From the NCBI GenBank assembly GCA_963709505.1, contig CAVPXC010000010.1, positions 1 through 64,000 on the forward strand: 64,000 bases of DNA, given 5' to 3'. This DNA comes from CAVPXC01 sp963709505. Lineage in GTDB: Bacteria > Chloroflexota > Anaerolineae > JAAEKA01. How positions within the stretch are numbered: position 1 is the first letter of the stretch; each line of letters begins with the position of its first letter. The translations under genes and the position numbers were made by a program. Below the pieces are notes generated by a model. The model did no database searches, was not told the origin of the DNA, and saw nothing but the letters and a program-made list of their open reading frames with translations. Shown piece by piece: positions 25,914-33,578 of the stretch.

Positions 25914-26684
25914 ATGTCGACACTGATCACATTGTGCAACCAAAAAGGGGGCGTGGGCAAGACCACGACCGCAGTCAACCTGGGCGCGGCTCTGGCCGAG
26001 CAGGAACAACGCGTGCTGATGGTCGACCTGGATCCACAGGCGGCCCTCACAGCCTATTGGGGCTTGGAGGCGGAAAGCCCGCAGGTGACGATCTACCAGT
26101 TGCTCTTAAACGACTTGCAGCCGGCGACGGACGCTATTCGTCGCGTACGCCCACGGATCGACGTAATTCCGGCCGATATCGACCTGGCTGCGGCCGAGAT
26201 CGAGCTCTTCAGCGCACTGGGGCGAGAGCGGATCCTGAAGGAGCTGTTGACCAAAGTACAGGACGGCTATGACTACGTGCTGGTCGATTGTCCTCCCAAC
26301 CTGGGGCTGTTGACGGTTAACGCGCTCGTGGCCTGCCACGGCGTCATCATTCCCCTACAGTGCGAATACTTTGCCATGCGGGGCCTGAGCATGTTGTTGG
26401 ACACCTTGCACAAGGTCAAGCGGCGGCTCAACCCGCAATTGGACATCCTTGGTATCCTGCCGACTTTGTACAACAGCCGCACGCGCCACGGCAAGGAAGT
26501 CCTGGCGGAGGTGCAGCGCATGTTCGGCGAGCGCGTTTTCGAAACGAACATCCATAGCAGTATCCGTTTTGCCGAGTCGACCCTGGCCCGGCAACCGATT
26601 CTGGAGTATGCCCCGACGCATCCGGGCGCCCAAGCCTACCGCTCATTAGCGAAGGAGATCCTCGATGACACTAGACCAATCTAG
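25914..26684 (+). CDS. parA: ParA-family ATPase
   Basis: A 256-residue deviant Walker ATPase: KGGVGKTTTAVNLGAALAE at residues about 10-28 with the signature Lys, VLMVDLDPQAALT as Walker A' partner, and DYVLVDCPPNLGLLT as Walker B. Length and motifs fit chromosomal ParA/Soj or positioning ParAs. No ParB is next to it; the following gene encodes a membrane coiled-coil protein and overlaps by 20 bp, so this ParA may position that protein rather than DNA. Start ATG 25914 behind AGGGA; the longer upstream frame lacks support. Confidence 0.88.
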   Translation: MSTLITLCNQKGGVGKTTTAVNLGAALAEQEQRVLMVDLDPQAALTAYWGLEAESPQVTIYQLLLNDLQPATDAIRRVRPRIDVIPADIDLAAAEIELFSALGRERILKELLTKVQDGYDYVLVDCPPNLGLLTVNALVACHGVIIPLQCEYFAMRGLSMLLDTLHKVKRRLNPQLDILGILPTLYNSRTRHGKEVLAEVQRMFGERVFETNIHSSIRFAESTLARQPILEYAPTHPGAQAYRSLAKEILDDTRPI

Positions 26685-28194
26685 CACCCCACCAATCAAG
26701 CCGCCGGGACGGGGGCGAGACCTGTTCTTTGGCGATGAACCGGAAGTTATGGACGTCGATGCAGCCAGTACGGCGGCTGACGACGCTGTGCCAGCCCCTG
26801 AAGCGACGATGGAAAATGCCAATGCCGGCGGTGGCACGGCAGTCGTCGAGGAGGCGACAACTGCCGGCGAGACCACCACCGAGGTTACTGCGCTGATCGA
26901 AGAGCCGCAACCTTCGCCGGAGACTCCAGTGACGACGGTGGACGCACTTCCCGTCGTCGAGGCGGAAAGCCAGCCACTCAAGACCACGGCGCCTCCTCCT
27001 CCCCCGCCGCCGGCTCCGGTCGCCAAGCCGTCGAGCAACAACGGGGGATGTCTGCAAAGCTTGGCCGCCATGCTGCTGGGCGCATTGATCGGCGTGGGGT
27101 TGACGCTTGCGATTCTGTTTGCGCTCAACCAGGACCTTCGCTTTGCACCACGCACCACCGTGGAGGATGCGCAGCGCACGATCATAGCCCTGGGCACTGA
27201 CGCGGACGCGTTGAAGACCAACGTGACCGGTCTGCAAGGCGATCTGTCCACCCTCAACGATAGCGCAGGGCAGCTGCAAGACAGCGCCGCAGCGTTGCAG
27301 GATGAAGTGTCCAAGCAAGGCCAGGCGCAGTTGGCCCAGGGAGCAGCGCTGGATCAGTTGTCTGGCGCCGCGAGCGCGATGGGCGCGCAGATCACGGAGC
27401 TGCAAGCCGAGACTCAAGCATTGGCGGGACTTAAGGACCAAGTACAGGAAACGCAGGACCAGGTAGCCGGCCTGGAGACGACCGTTGGCTCAGTTCAAGA
27501 AGTCCTGGGAGTCGTTGCCAGCGAGGTGAGCACACTGACCGTGCGCGTGGACGATCTAGCGCTCAGTGCGCAGCGTTCCGATCGTTTCCTGCTGGGCATG
27601 CGTGACCTGATGGCCCTGGTATACACGGATGCGATCTCTCAGACCGCTGCGATCACCGGCACGCCACCGCTGACGGTGACGACGTTTGTTACAGCCACCG
27701 CTACGCCGACGGCCACCTTCGCCGTTACGCCGACCGCAGCGATCACGGCTACGCCTACAGTCACCGCCGCGGAGGCGATCACAGGCACTTCCGTGGTCAC
27801 GAGCACGGCTACCGTAACTAGCACGCCCACGGTGACGGCGACAGTACCCGTTACCGTTCCCACCGCACCTCCAACGCCCTCCGGCACGGGTAGCATCCAA
27901 GGTTCGGCCTATCTTGACGGCAACCGCGATGGGCGGCGAAATCCCGTGACGGAAGCGGGCCTGGCCAACGTGCGTCTGACGCTGTACGATCGGAACCGGG
28001 TAGAGTTGGCGCGGACTGTGACCGATGCGCGCGGAAACTTCAGCTTTGGCGACCTGCCGCCGGGGATTTACGTGGTAGTAGAGACTGATCCGGCCGGCTA
28101 CGTGTCCACCTCGCCCAACATCTTGACCGTGGTGCTCCGCAGCACCGCCACGGCGAGCGGTATAGACTTTGGGGACTACAAGGCGTCCCAGTAG
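26665..28194 (+). CDS. Single-span membrane protein with coiled coil and SdrD_B-like domain
   Basis: A 509-residue protein. Order: acidic Glu/Thr-rich cytoplasmic head (1-105), poly-Pro (about 111-118), one membrane span (about residues 132-155, LAAMLLGALIGVGLTLAILF), an Ala/Gln/Leu coiled coil (170-305), a Thr/Pro/Val-rich stalk (325-405), and a C-terminal SdrD B-type Ig-like domain (GSIQGSAYLDGNRDGRRNPV, GNFSFGDLPPGIYVVVETDP). The C-terminal domain would be outside. It overlaps parA by 20 bp, so both are probably made together. The exact role is unknown; a ParA-positioned envelope protein is my guess. Confidence 0.72.
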   Translation: MTLDQSSTPPIKPPGRGRDLFFGDEPEVMDVDAASTAADDAVPAPEATMENANAGGGTAVVEEATTAGETTTEVTALIEEPQPSPETPVTTVDALPVVEAESQPLKTTAPPPPPPPAPVAKPSSNNGGCLQSLAAMLLGALIGVGLTLAILFALNQDLRFAPRTTVEDAQRTIIALGTDADALKTNVTGLQGDLSTLNDSAGQLQDSAAALQDEVSKQGQAQLAQGAALDQLSGAASAMGAQITELQAETQALAGLKDQVQETQDQVAGLETTVGSVQEVLGVVASEVSTLTVRVDDLALSAQRSDRFLLGMRDLMALVYTDAISQTAAITGTPPLTVTTFVTATATPTATFAVTPTAAITATPTVTAAEAITGTSVVTSTATVTSTPTVTATVPVTVPTAPPTPSGTGSIQGSAYLDGNRDGRRNPVTEAGLANVRLTLYDRNRVELARTVTDARGNFSFGDLPPGIYVVVETDPAGYVSTSPNILTVVLRSTATASGIDFGDYKASQ

Positions 28195-28250
28195 AGATCG
28201 AGCGAGCGCGGCGAATCAGTCCGCGCAGGGCTCCGATGTCGCAGCTCAGA

Positions 28251-28358
28251 AGTAAGTGGCAAGTGGCAGGTGGCAGGTTGCAAGTTACAGGCTGCAAGTC
28301 TTCTGCAACCTGCCACTTGCCACTTGCCACTTGTCACCTGCCACCTGCCACCTGCCAC
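28251..28358. repeat. GCAAGTG heptamer inverted array
   Basis: AAGTGGC/AGGTGGC units on the left face GCCACTT/GCCACCT units on the right, forming a hairpin of about 50 bp with few breaks. It lies between the ParA operon and the aro promoter. Same family at 39503..39570 and 50898..51003. Confidence 0.9.
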
Positions 28359-28419
28359 TAATACCCCTGCGAAGGCGAGTAATTGATACCAACCTCGCCA
28401 TCTGAAAGTTTGGTTGCAT

Positions 28420-28448
28420 TTGACAGGTAGATGCTTCTGTGTTACCAT
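28420..28448 (+). promoter_or_regulatory. Promoter of the aro operon
   Basis: TTGACA (28420..28425, consensus), 17 bp, TACCAT (28443..28448). The start point would be near 28455, about 22 nt before the leader peptide ATG. Confidence 0.75.
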
Positions 28449-28476
28449 TCACACGCTGTCAAAGGAAGTGGTGGCA

Positions 28477-28653
28477 ATGAGCACCGACCCTATGAATCAT
28501 TACTCACTTTCAACACTTGCATCGGCCCCCGCCGAGAGCGTTCGCTTTGGCTTGCATCCGCGCCTGACTGAGTCCTGGCGCGGTTTCTATTTTTATTACT
28601 CTTTTGCGGGCCAACACGTCGCGCTCCACGCCTGGGCTGAGGTGGCACTTTGA
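28477..28653 (+). CDS. Aromatic leader peptide of the aro operon
   Basis: A 58-codon frame with its own AAAGGAAG ribosome site about 9 nt upstream. Codons 34-43 read W-R-G-F-Y-F-Y-Y-S-F, that is six aromatic residues in ten, and a further W is at codon 53. It stops just before a sequence that can form an antiterminator and a terminator (28576..28712), and the genes behind it make phenylalanine and tyrosine. Ribosome stalling at the FYFYY codons when charged tRNA-Phe or tRNA-Tyr is scarce would keep the operon on. This is classic attenuation logic; the peptide itself has no other recognisable role. Confidence 0.8.
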   Translation: MSTDPMNHYSLSTLASAPAESVRFGLHPRLTESWRGFYFYYSFAGQHVALHAWAEVAL

Positions 28654-28712
28654 CGACCTAGACCACCCAACCGTGTCCGATAAAGCGTGGAGCGCATAGC
28701 CCACGCTTTTTT
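28576..28712 (+). terminator. Phe/Tyr attenuator: terminator with competing antiterminator
   Basis: Terminator: AAAGCGTGG (28682..28690) pairs with CCACGCTTT (28701..28709), then TTTTTT ends at 28712. Antiterminator: GCGCTCCACGC (28621..28631) is an exact complement of GCGTGGAGCGC (28685..28695), which includes the terminator's left arm. A third segment, TGGCGCG (28576..28582), can pair with CGCG-CT-CCA (28620..28628, 2-nt bulge) and so hold the antiterminator arm. The Phe/Tyr codons (28585..28605) follow that third segment directly, so a ribosome stalled there would cover it and free the antiterminator. Confidence 0.82.
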
Positions 28713-28722
28713 GTTGCTGAAA

Positions 28723-28830
28723 GGTGATCGGTAATCAGTATTCGGTGATCGGTAATCAGGGTTGGCAGTTGCTGTTTACTACTCGTCAAATTCGAAATCA
28801 CCGATCACCGATCACCGATCACCGATCACA
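28723..28830. repeat. CGATCAC heptamer inverted array
   Basis: GGTGATC/GGTAATC units (28723..28757) face four CGATCAC units (28799..28828). It lies between the attenuator and the aroH start codon. Confidence 0.88.
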
Positions 28831-28845
28831 ATTCCCGGAGATTCT

Positions 28846-30163
28846 ATGCCCACTCGAGGCGTGCGCGGCGCGACGACTGTCGACGAGAATACGTCCGAAG
28901 CCATTCTCAAGGAGACCCGGCGTCTGTTGGCGCTGTTGATTCATTTCAATGGCATCCAACCAGAGGATGTTGCCAGCCTGATTTTTAGTACCACTCGCGA
29001 CCTGACGGCCGAGTATCCGGCCTTGGCTGCGCGCCAGCTGGGCTGGCTGGATACGGCCTTGCTCTGCGGCCACGAGATGGATGTGCCGGGTGGGCTGCCG
29101 CGTTGCATTCGCGTGCTGATCAATTGGAACACCGACACGAAGCCCCACGACATTGTCCACGTCTATCTGCGCGGCGCGCGCAACCTTCGGCCCGATAAGG
29201 CTGACCTGCCGCTCGCCCCGGTGGACGATTTGGAAGGCTGGATTCAGCAACAAGTCGATCATTGGCAGGACCAGAAGTCCGCCCGGAAGGAGAAGCGCAT
29301 GAAGATTGTCGCATTCCAAGGCGAACATGGCGCCTACTCGGAGCAAGCTTTGCGCCAACACTTCGGCCAGGAGGTCGGCACGCTGCCGTGTCATGCCTTC
29401 GAGGGCATCTTCGCCGCAATCGAGTTCTGGCGAGGCCGACTACGGCGTGCTGCCGGTTGAGAATTCCTCCGCCGGCTCCATCAACCGGGCGTTCGATTTG
29501 CTGTTAGACCATGATTTGCGCGTGTGGGGTGAGATTCTGTTGCGAGTCCGGCACAATTTGCTGGCGCTGCCGGGCACGACATTGGATCAGATCCACAGCG
29601 TCCGCTCCCACCCGCAGGCGTTGGCGCAGTGCGAGCGTTGGTTGAGCCAGCGCAACTTGAAGGCGGTGACTTGGTACGACACGGCCGGCAGCGCCAAGGA
29701 ACTGGCGGCCGCGCCGGAGCCCGGTGTGGCCGCCATCGCCAGCAGCCTGGCAGCCGAGACCTACGGCTTGGAGATTGTGGCCGCGGGCATCGAGGACTTG
29801 TCGTGGAACTACACCCGTTTCTTTGTCATCGGTCGCGGTGATGCACCGGTTAGCGCCAAGGCAAAGACCTCGCTGGTCTTTGCGGTTAGCCACGACCCTG
29901 GCTCGCTCTATCACTGTTTGGGCGAGTTCGCCACCCGCGGCATCAACCTGACAAAGATCGAAAGCCGGCCCCGTCGCAACCGGCCGTGGCACTATGTGTT
30001 CTACCTCGACTTTGCTGGTCACTGGCAGGATCCTACGTGCCAACAAGCGCTGGTTGGCCTGCTCGCCCGAGCCGCATTTGTCAAGCTACTGGGTTCCTAT
30101 CCGGCGGCGGAGATACCGGCGATGAACGGCGAAGGCGGGCAGAGCGAGTTGTTGCAAATATAG
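28846..30163 (+). CDS. pheA: AroH-type chorismate mutase fused to prephenate dehydratase, one frameshift
   Basis: First part (28846..29298, about 150 residues): monofunctional-type AroH chorismate mutase, with RGVRGATTVDEN at the N-terminus and HVYLRGARNLRPD carrying the active-site arginine. Second part: prephenate dehydratase, KIVAFQGEHGAYSEQAL, YGVLPVENSSAGSINRAFDL, and an ACT domain at the end (ESRPRRNRPWHYVFYLDF) for Phe feedback. There is no stop between them; an AAGGAG six bases before the internal ATG at 29299 could also start PheA alone. One base must be skipped at 29422..29427. Known P-proteins use the AroQ mutase fold, so an AroH fusion is unusual. Makes phenylpyruvate from chorismate. 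Confidence 0.8.
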
Positions 30164-30284
30164 CGCTGAATGCTGAATGCTGAATGAAGAAAATCTGGGC
30201 TGCCCCATCCGCCTTGCTGCCCGCTCCGCCCTCCGCACTCATCACTCCGCATTCATCACTCATCATTTTCCACTCTCCACTTTC
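30164..30284. repeat. Mixed heptamer arrays: TGCTGAA, ACTCATC, TCCACTC
   Basis: GCTGAAT units (30164..30186), then ATCACTC/CATTCAT units (30237..30268), then CCACTCT units. It fills the gap between pheA and the first DAHP synthase gene. Confidence 0.8.
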
Positions 30285-30301
30285 AACAAAGAGGTGCAAA
30301 A

Positions 30302-31316
30302 ATGATCGTCGTCATGAAACAAGGCGCCACCGCCTCCGAGATCGGCGCTGTAATCGCCAAGGTCCAACAGCTGGGACTGACTGCCCATCCGATCTATGGC
30401 GAATCCAGCACGGTGATCGCCATCGTCGGCGAGGCGATTACCGTCCATCCGGATTCTTTCCAGGTGTTGCCAGGAGTTCGAGGTTGTCAACCGCATTGCC
30501 AAGCCGTTCAAGCTGGCCAGCCGAATCTCCAAGCCGGAAGACACGATCGTCAGTCTCAACGGCGTCTCGATTGGCGGCAAGAAGCTGGTGGTGATGGCCG
30601 GGCCGTGCAGTGTCGAGAGCCGCAGCCAGATCTTGGAAACGGCATGGGCCGTCAAGGAGGCCGGTGCGACGATCCTGCGCGGCGGCGCGTTCAAGCCGCG
30701 CACGTCGCCCTATTCCTTTCAGGGCATGGGGTTGAAGGGGCTGGAGCTTCTAGCCGAAGCGCGCCAAGAGACAGGGCTGTATATCGTCACCGAGGTGATG
30801 ACGCCCGATGCGGTGTCCATGGTCAGCCAGTACGCCGATATCCTGCAGATCGGGGCGCGTAACATGCAGAACTATGGCCTGCTCAACGCCGTCGGCCGGA
30901 CTCAGCGTCCCGTGTTGCTCAAACGCGGTATGATGAGCACAATCGAGGAGCTGCTGATGTCGGCCGAGTACATTATGTCCAACGGCAACTATCGGGTGAT
31001 CTTATGCGAGCGCGGTATCCGTACCTTTGAGCCGATGACCCGCAACACGTTTGACCTGAACGCGGTGCCGGTGCTCAAGCAGCTGAGCCATTTGCCCGTT
31101 GTCGCGGACCCGAGCCATGGCACTGGGCGCTACGACCTGGTGGCTCCGATGGCAAAGGCCGCTATCGCCTGCGGCGCGGATGGTCTTATCATCGAGGTGC
31201 ACCCGCATCCCGAGGACGCGGTCTCCGACGGCGCGCAAAGCCTCAAGCCGGAGAAATTCGCCAGGTTGATGCGAGATTTGAAACCATTGGCGGAGGCGGT
31301 GGGGCGAGAAGTTTAG
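30302..31316 (+). CDS. aroF: DAHP synthase 1 (type I beta), one frameshift
   Basis: 3-Deoxy-7-phosphoheptulonate synthase joins PEP and erythrose 4-phosphate, the first step of the shikimate pathway. About 338 residues when corrected: a ferredoxin-like N-terminal regulatory domain (MIVVMKQGATASEIGAVIAK) and the barrel with AGPCSVES, LRGGAFKPRTSPYSFQG, LLKRGMMSTIEELLMSAEY and DPSHGTG. One extra base at 30474..30479 breaks the frame in PGVEVVNRIAKP. A full second copy follows at 31459. The two probably differ in which amino acid inhibits them. The gene symbol is chosen for the family only. Confidence 0.85.
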
Positions 31317-31323
31317 ACGGAGA

Positions 31324-31421
31324 GAATTGTCAATTGGGAATTGGGAATTGTCAATGGTTAATGGCGGATCCGGATTCCGGAAATTCGCCATTGACAATTC
31401 TCAATTCCCAATTGACAATTC
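31324..31421. repeat. TCAATTG heptamer inverted array
   Basis: AATTGTC/AATTGGG units left, GACAATT/CCCAATT units right, around a GGATCCGGATTCCGG centre. Lies between the two DAHP synthase genes. Confidence 0.88.
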
Positions 31422-31458
31422 GAACGATTTTTCACATATTTCTCTCTGAGGTTATGTT

Positions 31459-32472
31459 ATGATCATAGTCATGAAAGCAGGCGCAAGTGCCAGGGAAATC
31501 GGGCATGTCACCAGTCGTATCGACGAGATGGGCTTCCAGGTGCATTTGAGTAAAGGCACCGAGCGCACCATCATCGGCGTCATTGGCGATGAGCGGCCGT
31601 TGGACCCTGCGATGTTCGAGGTAATGGAGGGCGTCGAGAAGACGGTTTCTATTTTGCCGCCCTACAAGCTGGCTAGCCGCGAATTTCGGCGGGAGAATAC
31701 AGTGATTCCTGTTGGCGGCACGAGTGTCGGTGGCGAGCGGCTGGCCGTGATCGCCGGTCCGTGCAGCGTCGAGAGCCGCGGCCAATTGCTGGAAATCGCC
31801 CATGCCGTGAAAGAGGCCGGCGCTACGATGCTGCGCGGTGGCGCGTACAAGCCGCGCACATCGCCGTACGCGTTCCAAGGCATGGGGGTGCCAGGCCTGG
31901 AGCTGCTCGTCGAGGCGAGAGAAGCGACCGGTCTCCCCATCGTAACCGAAGTGATGGCGCCGGACAAGGTGGAGCTGGTGGCGGAATACGCCGACGTGCT
32001 GCAGATCGGCGCGCGGAACATGCAGAACTACCCGCTGCTGCAGGCCGCGGGCCGGGTTCAACGACCGGTGTTGCTCAAGCGCGGTATGATGAGCACGATC
32101 GAAGAGCTGCTCATGTCCGCCGAATACATCCTGGCCGCAGGCAACTACAACGTCATGTTGTGCGAGCGTGGCATCCGAACCTTCGAGACGTACACCCGCA
32201 ACACCACCGATATCAATGCCATCCCGGCGCTCAAGCATCTCAGCCATTTACCAGTGATCGGCGATCCCAGCCATGGCACCGGCAAATGGGCGCTGGTGGC
32301 GCCGGTCGCCAGGGCGCTGGTGGCAGCCGGCGTCGACGGCTTGATGATCGAGGTGCACCACGACCCCGAACACGCCCTGTCCGACGGCGCACAGAGCCTC
32401 AAGCCGGAGCGTTTTGCCGCGCTGATCCGGGAGATCCGGATGATTGCTGAGGCGGTGGGGCGGTCTGTGTAG
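31459..32472 (+). CDS. aroF: DAHP synthase 2 (type I beta)
   Basis: An intact 337-residue paralog of the gene upstream, with the same parts: regulatory N-terminus (MIIVMKAGASAREIGHVTSR), IAGPCSVESRGQLLEIAHAV, LRGGAYKPRTSPYAFQGMG, KRGMMSTIEELLMSAEYILA, and GDPSHGTGKWALVAP for the metal and substrate site. Start ATG 31459. Because this copy is intact, the pathway can run even if the frameshift in the first copy is real. Confidence 0.93.
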   Translation: MIIVMKAGASAREIGHVTSRIDEMGFQVHLSKGTERTIIGVIGDERPLDPAMFEVMEGVEKTVSILPPYKLASREFRRENTVIPVGGTSVGGERLAVIAGPCSVESRGQLLEIAHAVKEAGATMLRGGAYKPRTSPYAFQGMGVPGLELLVEAREATGLPIVTEVMAPDKVELVAEYADVLQIGARNMQNYPLLQAAGRVQRPVLLKRGMMSTIEELLMSAEYILAAGNYNVMLCERGIRTFETYTRNTTDINAIPALKHLSHLPVIGDPSHGTGKWALVAPVARALVAAGVDGLMIEVHHDPEHALSDGAQSLKPERFAALIREIRMIAEAVGRSV

Positions 32473-32557
32473 TGGAAGGTGGAGAGTGGAGAGTGGAGGG
32501 TGAAGAGTGGAGAGAGTCTGGAGTTCCCTCCACTCTCCACTCTCCACTTTCCACTAC
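32470..32557. repeat. TGGAGAG/TCCACTC heptamer inverted array
   Basis: GTAGTGGAAGGTGGAGAGTG leads into further GGAGAGT units; the right side is its near-complement ending CCACTAC. It spans the whole gap between the second DAHP synthase and tyrA, overlapping the stop codon. Confidence 0.9.
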
Positions 32558-32562
32558 GAATC

Positions 32563-33466
32563 ATGACACAATCTTCCTACGAGAAAGAACTGGTCGACTG
32601 CACAATCGCCATCGCCGGCCTGGGCCTGATGGGTGGGTCGCTGGGTCTGGCGCTGCGAGGCCGCGTTGCACGGGTGATCGGCATCGCGCGGCGGGCCGAG
32701 ACGATAGATCAGGCGTTGGTTGCAGGTGCGATCGATAAAGGCTGCTCGACACTGGCCGAGGGCATTGTCGGAGGCCGATATCATCGTGCTGGCGACACCT
32801 GTGAGCGTGATCCTGGCGCAGATCGAGGAGATCGGCCGGCTTGCGCGAGATGGCGGTGTGCGGGACGGCGTCGTACTGATCGATCTGGGCAGCACCAAGG
32901 AGCGCATCTGCAACGCGCTCGACGGCTTACCGGCGGCGATCCAGCCCGTGGGCAGCCATCCGATGTGCGGCAAAGAGACGTCGGGGCTGGACGTGGCGGA
33001 GGCCGGGCTGTATTGCGGCGCTCCGTTCGTGCTTAGCCCGCTGCCACGGACGGCGCGGCAGACGATGACGCTTGCCACGCATCTTGCTTTAGCCGTAGGC
33101 GCCTGTCCTTTCGAGCTCGACCCCGTCCGTCACGATCGCCTGGCGGCGGGGATCAGTCACGTGCCGTATCTCGTTGCACTGGCGGTGTTTGCTGCGGCCA
33201 ACGACCTGGCCCAAGAGGACGCGATGGCCTGGCAGCTGGCGGCCGGCGGTTTTCGGTCCACCACTCGTCTGGCCGGCAGCGACGACAAAATGATGGCCGA
33301 CATCCTGCTAACCAATCGCGATGCGGTATTGGCACAGCTAGACCGGTTGCAGGCAGAGCTGGGGCAGCTAGCGGCGCTAATCAGCACCAGCGACGAGGCG
33401 CGGCTGCGCGATCTCGCCGGAACTGTGCGTCAGCAACGAGCCCTGTTTTTGGAGCAGTATGGGTGA
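32563..33466 (+). CDS. tyrA: Prephenate dehydrogenase, one frameshift
   Basis: Converts prephenate to 4-hydroxyphenylpyruvate with NAD(P). Rossmann motif AIAGLGLMGGSLGLALRG is at residues about 15-32, SHPMCGKETSG near 135, and LAAGISHVPYLVALAV with the conserved SH pair near 190. About 300 residues when corrected. The frame needs one base skipped near 32758..32770, between TLAE and SEADIIVLATPVSV. It follows the DAHP synthases in the same operon and shares the Phe/Tyr attenuator. Confidence 0.88.
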
Positions 33467-33469
33467 TGA

Positions 33470-33556
33470 AGGGTGGAGGGTGGAAAGTGGAGGGTGGAGA
33501 GGCGAAGATTCTCTGCACTCTGCACTCTCCACTCTCCACTCTGCACCCTCCACCCT
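33470..33556. repeat. GTGGAGG/CCACTCT heptamer inverted array
   Basis: GGGTGGA/AAGTGGA units left, TCTGCAC/TCTCCAC/CCTCCAC units right. Fills the gap between tyrA and aroA. Confidence 0.9.
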
Positions 33557-33578
33557 CGACATCCGAGTAGAGTATCCC

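Noticed and set aside
28251..33556. Regular repeats that could be taken for CRISPR arrays
   Set aside because: Units are 7 bp without unique spacers of constant length, arranged as inverted arrays; no cas genes are present.
33459..33578. Open frame upstream of aroA through the heptamer repeat, giving a longer protein
   Set aside because: The extension is pure translated repeat, and family similarity begins at the ATG 33579.
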